Shown here: positions 9,217-15,341 of the stretch, piece by piece | Layout of the letters: each line of letters starts with the position of its first letter | Position numbering within the stretch: position 1 is the first letter of the stretch | NCBI RefSeq assembly: GCF_000003605.2 | Contig: NW_003105107.1 | Coordinates: 125,339-140,679 of the forward strand | Direction: 5' to 3' | Source of the DNA: Saccoglossus kowalevskii | Lineage: Eukaryota; Hemichordata; Enteropneusta; Harrimaniidae | Length of the DNA stretch: 15,341 nucleotides | Program-made: the position numbers and the translations under genes | The notes under the pieces: model-generated | The model's database searches: none | What the model was told of the DNA's origin: nothing | The model's input: only the letters and a program-made list of their open reading frames with translations

Positions 9217-9429
9217 AAAAATGTAAGTGTCACAATTATGCCTGGCTCAAACAAAGAGACTGGCTTCGATATTATACACAACGAAAGTTTCGGCAAATCA
9301 GGTAATCCCTGCTATGCTTATGCAGTTAAATGCCAGTGGGGTAGGTTCGGTACAGCACAAAGGACAAATAACGAATGTGAATATGCTGAAAGCCGTGCCA
9401 TCGTCTGCACTTGCTTTAACAAATCGTAG
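9217..9429 (+). CDS. Unrecognised Cys-containing open frame, possible exon or remnant
   Basis: The frame is open from 9217 to the TAG at 9427-9429; the first ATG is at 9238. It carries five cysteines in its second half, in the short strings GNPCYAYAVKCQWGRFGT and NNECEYAES...IVCTCF, as in a small extracellular cysteine-rich module. GC content is higher than in the surroundings. Against it, the other two forward phases are also open for long stretches here, and the minus strand is open at 9318-9545, so the open frame alone proves little. CAG|GTAATC at 9300 looks like a splice donor but falls inside the frame. I do not recognise a family. It may be a degenerate exon or chance. Confidence 0.2.
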   Translation, partial: KNVSVTIMPGSNKETGFDIIHNESFGKSGNPCYAYAVKCQWGRFGTAQRTNNECEYAESRAIVCTCFNKS

Positions 9430-9775
9430 CGGACTACAAAATAAAGTATGAATATTATGATATATCTACGCAATCGTGGCTGAGAACAACTTGAAGTCCC
9501 ATTTTGACACTGAAGTTGTAAGCCCGGAATGAAAATGCATCTCATTCAGAATAGAAATGCTGACGAAGAATCACCGTGGAAAAACTGACGCCAAGCTGGA
9601 AGAATGTTATGTGACACCTTAAACTCCGTACTGCCCTATTTATCAAAGCTCAATCAAGATTGTGATGCGCTCTGGCAACTACCGATGTTATTGATGAGAC
9701 CGAGCAACCCTACTTGGAACAATAATATGCCAGGAGGGAAAAACACGCTTGCGCGTCGGTCGGTCGCTCCAGCTG

Positions 9776-9830
9776 TACTGTCTTCATGCATACTTTGAAG
9801 TATCCTCGTAATAAACTCATATTATTATAC
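9776..9830 (+). repeat. Direct repeat, copy 1
   Basis: TACTGTCTTCATGCATACTT then TGAAGTATCCTCGTA, continuing AATAAACTCATATT, recurs at 10124-10178 with few differences and an offset of 348 bp. The strong match covers about 35 bp and weakens afterwards. Both copies follow a CG-rich stretch. Confidence 0.7.
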
Positions 9831-10123
9831 ATCTGTCACAGTAACGCCATAAGTTACAGCGTGCCGTAAGTTTTCGGTATTTTACGGGGTATTTTCATTC
9901 TACCATATTAGAAAATGCGTATTCCAAATATGGAAAGATCACGCGCGTAAGCGTCCTCTGCTAATAAAAACAAACTTGACTGCCACAAGGGTTTGACCGG
10001 ACTCCATACAAAGAAGTTCGCTGATTCTGCTCTAAGCTTTTTGAATTTTTGCATTCCCATGATGTAACCTTGGATGGGAAAGATAGTACGCCGTCGCATC
10101 AACCTTCGCTGAACACCGGTAGA

Positions 10124-10178
10124 TACTGTCTTCGTGCATACTTTGAGGTATCCTCGTATAACCTCATATTGTATGAAA
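10124..10178 (+). repeat. Direct repeat, copy 2
   Basis: TACTGTCTTCGTGCATACTT then TGAGGTATCCTCGTA, continuing TAACCTCATATT, is the partner of copy 1 at 9776. The two copies could be the ends of one inserted element of about 400 bp, or two copies of one short repeat. No target-site duplication was found to decide between these. Confidence 0.7.
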
Positions 10179-10200
10179 TATAACACATCTAAAAATAACA

Positions 10201-10663
10201 TAAAATACTTGAACTACGTTATTTATGTATCAGTGTGCACTATAATAACTCTACTATAAATTTCTTGCTCGTCACTCATATGTAGCGAGTAGGTAAAAGA
10301 AGTAAACAAATTATTAAATAAGCTAACAAGTAACCCTGTAGAATCCTGTGTGGGTAATATTTTTATATTGATTTGTGTTGCATTTGCAGCAAATAGTTAC
10401 CAAACAATCTATAGAAACTGTGGTTACAGCTTTACGTTCCAAGTAATTACATAAAATTTACATTACAATAAAAAAAAAGACTGGCACTCCCATGCAAATG
10501 AATAGCAATTGAAATTCCTTGGATCGAAACAGATTTTGAAGTCACTGATGTAGGCAATGGATAACTTGGGAAATGCAAGGTAGTTTATTTAATCAGTGCA
10601 GGGGTGGCTGTCATACAATCTGTTTGTTTCCAACTCTCATGAAGTCAAACATAAAATATTTTC
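10201..10663. other. AT-rich DNA with no recognisable gene
   Basis: Nothing is recognised on either strand. An A-rich run lies near 10471-10479. Confidence 0.4.
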
Positions 10664-10763
10664 GCTGAAATGTTTTCAGCTATTACGTGTCAATATATAG
10701 TATATGGGAAATGGCATTTTCACTGGAATTTATTTTAGCGGAAAAATGTTTTCAGTGAAAATG
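10664..10763. repeat. Fold-back cluster: two hairpins with related arms
   Basis: GCTGAAATGTTTTCAGC at 10664-10680 is a 7-bp-arm hairpin with a TGT loop. CATTTTCACTG at 10715-10725 is perfectly complementary to CAGTGAAAATG at 10753-10763, giving an 11-bp arm with a 27-base loop. Between them, GCGGAAAAATGTTTTCAG at 10738-10755 resembles the first hairpin. The related arm wording suggests one decayed fold-back (MITE-like) element rather than independent hairpins. No coding content is present. Confidence 0.6.
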
Positions 10764-11266
10764 AAGTATTCCACAGTACTATTTTGGGAGAGTTTCATGG
10801 CCAAAAGGTATATCTGGGTATCAAAATCACAATTGTTAGTTTACATTAGTAGTCACACATACAAGTTCAAATAATGAAGAAAATAATGAAGTGTTAAATG
10901 TAACATTTTATTTGCGAGTAGAAAAATAAAAAAAAGTATAATGATTAACACCTACAGTTTGCAAAGTGTTTTTAACTCCTGAATAAATATTTAAAACATG
11001 ACTTCAAACTGAAAGTAAGATTGAGTGAATCTACCTATGTCAAGTGAGATACTGCAAACAGTATAGTATAAAATATTTTTCTTGGATAAAAATTGGAAGA
11101 AAATACCACTTAAAAGGATTAACAAGTATATGAGGTATTGCAGCACAATGTACAAGACAGGTGCAGCCATCGGGCAATAAAATAAAATAGTCAATTCTCT
11201 GGAACAAAATTTATTTTATGGGCCGTTTGAAGTATGCTAATTAATATAAAGGAAAGAAGGGAAATT
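10764..11266. other. AT-rich DNA with no recognisable gene
   Basis: The minus strand has a 67-codon open frame at 10991-11194. It is rich in Leu, Ile, Phe and Tyr, as AT-rich non-coding DNA often is by chance, and I recognise nothing in it. No repeat or RNA gene is seen. Confidence 0.4.
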
Positions 11267-11318
11267 AAAAGCTGTTCATAAGCTACCCTCCACCTGAACA
11301 AAATTGTCTTCCCCTCCT

Positions 11319-11452
11319 GCTGACCAAATTCATTTTACTCTTGCCCTCATTAAAAAACACTTTTTGCCTACTCCCCTACCGCCAACTTGCCTTTTTTGCC
11401 CTCCGGCTGACCAAATTCACTTTACCCTCCTCTCATTAAAAAAAACACTTTT
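11319..11452 (+). repeat. Pair of direct repeats, period about 87 bp
   Basis: GCTGACCAAATTCATTTTAC at 11319-11338 recurs as GCTGACCAAATTCACTTTAC at 11406-11425. Each is followed by a pyrimidine stretch and CATTAAAAAACACTTTT-like sequence. The copies are about 47 bp long and roughly 85-90% identical, with a pyrimidine-rich spacer between them. Confidence 0.85.
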
Positions 11453-12000
11453 GAAATAATGAGAAAATTGGTTAAAAAATAGAATGTAATATCACTGTAT
11501 TGTCAATTGATGACAACATGCCGCAATAGTTTCTTTATGGTGGATTGTGATGATCAAACGTAGCGATGTGACACGGCATTATGGATTGTATGACCTCTTC
11601 ACAAGGTCCGACATTTATGAAAGGTCAGACAGACGCTGCCGAGGTGTAACATCAACTTCGTACATTCCTCACATACACTGGTTGCAGTACAATGTTTGTG
11701 AATATCCCGGGTGAATATTCGCAGTGACAGAACCTACATTGTTGTGCCGATTGATGGCGTAATTCATCGAGTCATTGGCTTCTATGGGCTTCTTGAATAC
11801 ATTAACCACTCAGCAGATCAGTGGGTGACTCGCATTTTCAGTTATTGCTAGCATGCAACTGCCCACATGTAGCAGATGTTATTTCTCCCAATGCGTTTTT
11901 TTTTATTATACCCTGCCCTGCCGGTTTGTTTTATGTAAGTACCCTACCCACTAAAAAATGATTCCCTGTCCTTGCATTTCTTAGATATGCCCTGTCCATT

Positions 12001-12012
12001 GGGGGGGGGGGG
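12001..12012 (+). repeat. Run of 12 G
   Basis: Twelve consecutive G sit in otherwise pyrimidine-rich sequence on the same strand. It is the first of three such G-runs within 710 bp. The length may vary between individuals and may be inexact in the assembly. Confidence 0.9.
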
Positions 12013-12453
12013 TGTACTGATACTTCCCGCCCCCTACAAAAAATAGAAAAAAAAATCCCCTGCCCTCAACAAAAGTCCCTTGGAACAGCTTTTCAGATGA
12101 ACAGCTCCATTGGCTACACTTGGCAAGATAATGAGAGAGTGGTAAAAACTCATTAGATAAAGCCAGAGAGGATATTTAATACTAATCCTGACTGAGCAAT
12201 TTTTCGTAAAAAATGAAAAGGATTGTCAAATATATAACGTTAAAGAAATGATAATATTTTGACAGCGTATGTCTTCAATTAGCAGTGCATGTGCTTACGT
12301 AATTTGACAAAAGTGTTTGTAAAGTCAAAATACATTATTTAGCTAGTTACAGTACATAATATAATAGAAAATTTCAATAACTCTGTGAACGGAATCCTTG
12401 TAAATTGTACTATACAAACGATCTTAGTTATGGCAAAACCAGAGATATATGTT

Positions 12454-12461
12454 GGGGGGGG
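12454..12461 (+). repeat. Run of 8 G
   Basis: Eight consecutive G follow TATATGTT. This is the second of the three G-runs in the region. Confidence 0.9.
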
Positions 12462-12694
12462 ATAACATTTTCAACTTCCTCGCAGAAGCACTATTTTAAA
12501 AATAAAATAAACATGGGACAGTTTATTAAATTAAGAGAGCACTTAATTATTCACAGTATAATACTGCAGCAATGCTGGCCCTTCCAGGAGAGCACCACAT
12601 ATTGCATATTCAGTACAAACCCTCTCCATGACACAGTTCGCCGCCCCCGCATTATCCTTTTTTGAAAAAAATAAATCACTGCTTTCACCCAGTA

Positions 12695-12706
12695 GGGGGG
12701 GGGGGG
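12695..12706 (+). repeat. Run of 12 G
   Basis: Twelve consecutive G follow CACCCAGTA. This is the third of the three G-runs and the same length as the run at 12001. Confidence 0.9.
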
Positions 12707-12936
12707 TTGCATGACACTATTTGTGGAAATAAATAAATCAACATTCATGAGCAATGAAAAAAATTCCAAAATGCTTTCCGATAGCACGCATAATAGTTGT
12801 AAATTGACTGATTATATCGCTACGAGCTGAAAAAGTAAACGAAGAAGTGATGTAAAAATGTTTTTTGAGACACGGTTTTGATCCAAACCACAAAAAGTAA
12901 CCACAGATTTTTTTTTCTTTACCGTGATCATAGCAA

Positions 12937-13335
12937 GTTACAAAATTCATGGAGAATGCAGAGGAAAGTATATATTTCACTCTAGTACTATTGCTCAAAA
13001 TGATTTAAGTAACTTTCGGTAAAAAAAACACCGCAAAGCATGCAAATCCAACATTTTCAAACCAGTATAGTAAAACAGAAATGCTCAGTGATACAAAGTA
13101 TCGTAGAAGGATAGGTATTACTTTTTAGTTTACACATCTCTGTTGATACAATTCCTCACATATTCTACTTCCAATTATTCCTACGTGAAATGGAATAGCC
13201 TCTTTCCATGTAAATATTTTGAGTAAAATCACGTGATAGGCTGTTAAAATTGGCTGTTACATACTCTTCCGCTTTGTTTTATTAGCTCTCATCCACGCAA
13301 CAATGCAGATTTTCTAGTAGGAGTGAAACTGGTGC
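12937..13335 (+). repeat. Composite repeat locus B, leader segment (B1)
   Basis: This is the fuller partner of 61-339. It keeps two stretches missing from locus A, at about 12966-13051 and about 13165-13195. Otherwise the wording is closely similar, including AATCACGTGATAGGCTGTTA and GTAGGAGTGAAACT. It is followed by 13336-13617, which has no counterpart in locus A. Confidence 0.85.
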
Positions 13336-13349
13336 AACTCTACCATTAG

Positions 13350-13589
13350 AAAATAGGAGTGTTATCAGCCAAAAAACCATGTTGTGCATACAATGCACTG
13401 AATTTCGGAACAAATCTCACATTAGATACAGCAGCAGATTGCCACAGCAATATCAGACAAAACATGGAAACACTACATATTGTATTTCAGCCTGAACCGT
13501 ATCAATTCCAGGAATTACCCCAATATGTACCACCATTTTCCACTTTGGTATCACCCTTCCCTGAAAACAAACTCTTAATGCCACGCTGA
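13350..13589 (+). CDS. Unrecognised open frame between repeat segments, possible captured exon
   Basis: The frame is open from 13350 (after an in-frame TAG at 13347-13349) to the TGA at 13587-13589, 79 codons. It has no ATG in its first third; the first is at 13464. A eukaryotic gene would therefore need upstream splicing, and CTCTACCATTAG just before 13350 could serve as an acceptor. The predicted sequence is not low-complexity and is rich in Pro, Phe, Gln and Glu toward its end (EPYQFQELPQYVPPF, then STLVSPFPENKLL). GC content is a little above the flanks. It sits in a stretch of about 280 bp that locus A does not have. I recognise no family. It may be an exon, a fragment carried by the repeat, or chance. 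Confidence 0.22.
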   Translation, partial: KIGVLSAKKPCCAYNALNFGTNLTLDTAADCHSNIRQNMETLHIVFQPEPYQFQELPQYVPPFSTLVSPFPENKLLMPR

Positions 13590-13642
13590 AGCGTTTGGTA
13601 ATAATTCTCAGAATAAGATGTTTGATGAATAATTTTGTAACT

Positions 13643-14417
13643 GCAGTGATGTGTATATCTGTAACCTTTAGTGATTTTGTCCATTATAAGTTGTTTTTCT
13701 TAACAATGTAGTACGACTAGCATAAACAGGTGTCATTCTAATATGTTCATCTACCTAGTAAAATGTAAAACAGCAGGTCGCTATTTAAAGCAACACAAAT
13801 TTTGAGCCGATAAAAATTGACGGGATCGATACATATAACAAGGAGACAGAATTACTATTCTTAAAAACAAGACTACTAGAACTTAAACAAATACTGATTA
13901 AATTTGAGTGTGTATTGCTGTATACATTTAAACATTTTAGTGCAATTGTCTTTCTTCACATGCAATATATGCGTAGCATCTAATGAATATTTAGTGATAT
14001 ATGACATATCATACAGATTTTAAATAACCATAAACATTTGTTGTTGCAGGTAATCAGAAACAAGCTGTATGTTCAGTGTTCTGTAAAACTAACAAGGTAT
14101 GTAAATTTTAGTTATGTATATAAAACACAGATAAACTTATCTTTGATGAGTAATTGACACAATCCTAAACATAAAATGACATATAAAATTACAGAAAAAA
14201 TAACACTTAATTCTTGATCTGAAATTGACTATGCCACGTAATGTAAGAATTACAGAATCAAATATTTTTTTCGACATTCCCTGTTTTATAGTGGTGTTAT
14301 CTGAGCAATTCACTCATATGTAACAATAAATTTAACAGTAGAGACAAAACAGAGTTAAAATCACCTTTTATGGTTTTAATAGTAATTTTATAGTGTGACA
14401 TAAATTGTAAGTGAAAA
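13643..14417 (+). repeat. Composite repeat locus B, tandem unit 1 (about 775 bp)
   Basis: GCAGTGATGTGTATA at 13643 recurs at 14418, which gives the unit length. The downstream landmark TTGTCTTTCTTCACATGCAA recurs at 13946 and 14758, an offset of 812 bp, because unit 2 carries about 40 extra bases near 14583-14630. The preceding 13618-13642 also matches locus A (925 on). No protein is encoded. Two stretches (13840-13980 and 14280-14340) are especially well conserved between copies. Confidence 0.9.
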
Positions 14418-15111
14418 GCAGTGATGTGTATAAATATACCTTTAGTGATTTTTGTCCTCTATAAGTTGTTGTTTCCTAACAATGAAGTACGACTGGCATG
14501 AACAGTTGTCATTTCAATATGTTCATCTACCAAGTGAAATGTAAAACAGCAGATCCCTGTTTAAAGCAACACAAATTTTAAGCCGGTCAGTGACATGACA
14601 TTGAACATAATATTTAAAAAAGAACAATCGACGGGATCGATGCATATAACAAGGACACAGAATTACTGTTCTTACAAAACAAGACTAGTAGAACTTAAAC
14701 AAATGCTGATTAAATTTGAGTGTGTATTGCTGTATACATTTAAACATTTTAGTGCAATTGTCTTTCTTCACATGCAATATATGCGTAGCATCTAATGAAT
14801 ATTTAGTGATATATGACGTATCATGCAGCTTTTAAATAACCATAAACATTTGTTAATGCAAGTAATCAAAGACGAGCTGTAATGTCGGTGTTCTGTAAAA
14901 CTAACAAGATATGTAAATTTAAGTTATGAATATAAAACACATATATACTTATCTTTGATGAATAATTGACAAAATCCTAAACACAAAATTAAATAAAACA
15001 TTTAATTCTATCCCTGAAATACCATACATTTAAATAAACCGTAAACAAAATTATATATAGTCAGCAAAATTAATACTTTCAATTCTCTACCTGCAATAAC
15101 CATGTATTTAT
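14418..15111 (+). repeat. Composite repeat locus B, tandem unit 2 (truncated)
   Basis: It is the second copy of the 13643-14417 unit. It extends about 40 bp longer near 14583-14630 and ends at about 15111, where the sequence changes to the minus-strand coding fragment. Its 14758-15050 part is nearer to locus A (340-580, about 96% by eye) than to unit 1 (about 91%). An open frame at 14595-14795 lies wholly inside the repeat and is not a gene. Confidence 0.88.
14981..15111 (+). repeat. Local tandem duplication of about 60-70 bp inside unit 2
   Basis: ACACAAAATTAAATAAAACA followed by TTTAATTCTATCCCTGAAAT (14981-15040) is repeated in modified form at 15042-15111, where the second copy has TTATATATAGTCAG and CTCTACCTGCAATAACCATG. 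Locus A has this sequence once (562-632), and its wording is closer to the second copy. Confidence 0.65.
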
Positions 15112-15341
15112 AACATTGCCAGTGGAAACCATGGAAACCATGTTGTTCTGCAATCTGATCTGGAATGAGCTGACATGTATCTTTCATCATGTGGTTAGAT
15201 CCAAAGCAGCATTTCTTTAATCTCTCGCAGTTTGGCCAATTTATTTTGAGCATCTTTCATCCCATAGAATAATTGCAGTTCGCCATACTTTAAAAGCCTG
15301 GCACATGAACTATACAGACAGTGGGAGTAAGTCGTACACAT
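15112..15341 (-). pseudogene. Broken minus-strand coding fragment with His/Cys motif, runs off window
   Basis: On the minus strand a frame open from the window edge (15341) reads CARLLKYGELQLFYGMKDAQ followed by NKLAKLREIKEMLLWI, to a stop at 15197-15195. Another minus phase then continues SNHMMKDTCQLIPDQIAEQH and HGFHWQCYK. The joined order (a charged helix-like part, then CxxIPDQ, then a H-x3-C-Y-K-like end) resembles, from memory, an uncharacterised protein family that is common in animal repeats and ends in a YHxxCYxxFT-type motif. I cannot name the family. One phase change and a small tandem duplication (two GAAACCATG at 15127-15144 on the plus strand, which doubles Phe-His-Gly) break it. 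It begins exactly where composite repeat unit 2 stops. It may be a mobile-element protein or a gene fragment. Confidence 0.45.

Larger units (their letters stand above)
9430..10200. other. Pocket of higher GC and CpG with short open frames in several phases
   Basis: This stretch is richer in GC and in CG dinucleotides than most of the window. Protein-like strings appear in several phases, for example TTDVIDETEQPYLEQ near 9675-9720 and NADEESPWKN near 9558-9587. A 97-codon minus-strand frame (9908-10201) is one of the longest in the window. I recognise none of these. The pocket may be a decayed gene or an old mobile element. It contains the direct repeat listed at 9776 and 10124. Confidence 0.3.
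11267..12093. mobile_element. Possible non-autonomous element with 11-bp terminal inverted repeats and 86-bp-period repeats
   Basis: AAAAGCTGTTC at 11267-11277 is the exact reverse complement of GAACAGCTTTT at 12083-12093. Inside each end lies pyrimidine-rich DNA on the plus strand (11284-11455 and 11895-12080), punctuated by short A-runs. The A-runs recur at 11352, 11438, 11953 and 12038, so each flank holds a pair about 85-86 bp apart. Between the flanks is a core of about 430 bp (11460-11885) with more balanced composition and no reading frame of note. A non-autonomous DNA transposon or a satellite-bearing element would fit. No target-site duplication is evident, and an 11-bp inverted repeat at this distance could be chance, so the transposon reading is tentative. 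The periodic repeats are firmer. Confidence 0.4.
12094..12936. other. AT-rich DNA with G-runs, no recognised gene
   Basis: The stretch holds two G-runs (listed separately) and a CG-rich patch, TTCGCCGCCCCCGCATTATC, near 12637-12656, followed by a short self-complementary A/T string. The open frames at 12405-12665 (plus), 12551-12787 (minus) and 12738-12998 (minus) overlap one another and span the homopolymers. I do not regard them as genes. The end of this stretch (12864-12900) weakly resembles 10-60. Confidence 0.4.

Noticed and set aside
9908-10201. 97-codon minus-strand frame as a gene
   Set aside because: Plus-strand phases over the same bases read equally protein-like. No motif is recognised, and one end is the direct repeat.
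10991-11194. 67-codon minus-strand hydrophobic frame as a membrane protein
   Set aside because: The Leu/Ile/Phe/Tyr bias is expected from AT-rich DNA read this way, and nothing supports a gene.
12405-12998. Three overlapping open frames on both strands near the G-runs
   Set aside because: They overlap one another in opposite directions, run through homopolymers (giving Pro or Gly runs) and show no family resemblance.
14595-14795. 66-codon plus-strand frame as a gene
   Set aside because: It lies entirely within tandem unit 2. The equivalent part of unit 1 is not preserved as a frame of the same kind.
61-15111. The two end repeats as the LTRs of one giant LTR retrotransposon
   Set aside because: They differ in structure (deletions, one versus two units). 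No TG...CA ends, primer-binding site, gag or pol of LTR type are seen between them, and the LINE inside has its own complete layout.
15008-15253. The whole 81-codon minus-strand frame as one protein
   Set aside because: Its second half (15008-15111) is antisense of the composite repeat. Only the first half belongs with the protein-like fragment.
1-15341. tRNA, rRNA or CRISPR array anywhere in the window
   Set aside because: No B-box-like GGTTCRANTCC, no recognisable rRNA core sequence and no regularly spaced identical short repeats with unique spacers were seen on either strand.

Overview
The window looks like non-coding nuclear DNA from an invertebrate animal, possibly marine. It is AT-rich, has no prokaryotic-style gene packing, and has no long intact reading frame on either strand. 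The most certain feature is a dead animal-type non-LTR retrotransposon (LINE) of the Jockey/CR1/L2 kind, read from frame-hopping protein motifs. The exact taxon cannot be named from the sequence.

Layout. Positions 61-1049 hold locus A of a composite repeat. Positions 1050-4700 are mostly unstructured AT-rich DNA, except for a short open frame at 2511-2624 that starts with a convincing secretory signal peptide. Positions about 4739-8690 are the LINE, plus strand: a Cys-rich and coiled-coil ORF1 remnant, an APE-type endonuclease, a linker, a reverse transcriptase with a damaged catalytic box, a C-terminal remnant and a nested 3' UTR hairpin. Positions about 9200-10200 form a pocket of higher GC with short open frames in several phases and a direct repeat about 350 bp apart; I recognise no gene there. 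Positions 10660-10765 hold fold-back sequences. Positions 11267-12093 form an unusual element: pyrimidine-rich repeats with a period near 86 bp, a 12-G run and an 11-bp perfect terminal inverted repeat. Two more G-runs follow at 12454 and 12695. Positions 12937-15111 are locus B of the same composite repeat found at the window start, with two tandem units of about 775 and 700 bp. The last 225 bases carry a broken minus-strand coding fragment that runs off the window edge.

How it fits together. No pathway or operon is visible. The story is one of repeats. The composite repeat at the two ends is in the same orientation, about 13 kb apart. Its internal similarities suggest that the tandem units arose before loci A and B separated, and that A later lost about 1.4 kb. 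The items most worth following up are the small secreted-peptide frame, the 86-bp-period element, the history of the composite repeat, and the terminal minus-strand fragment.
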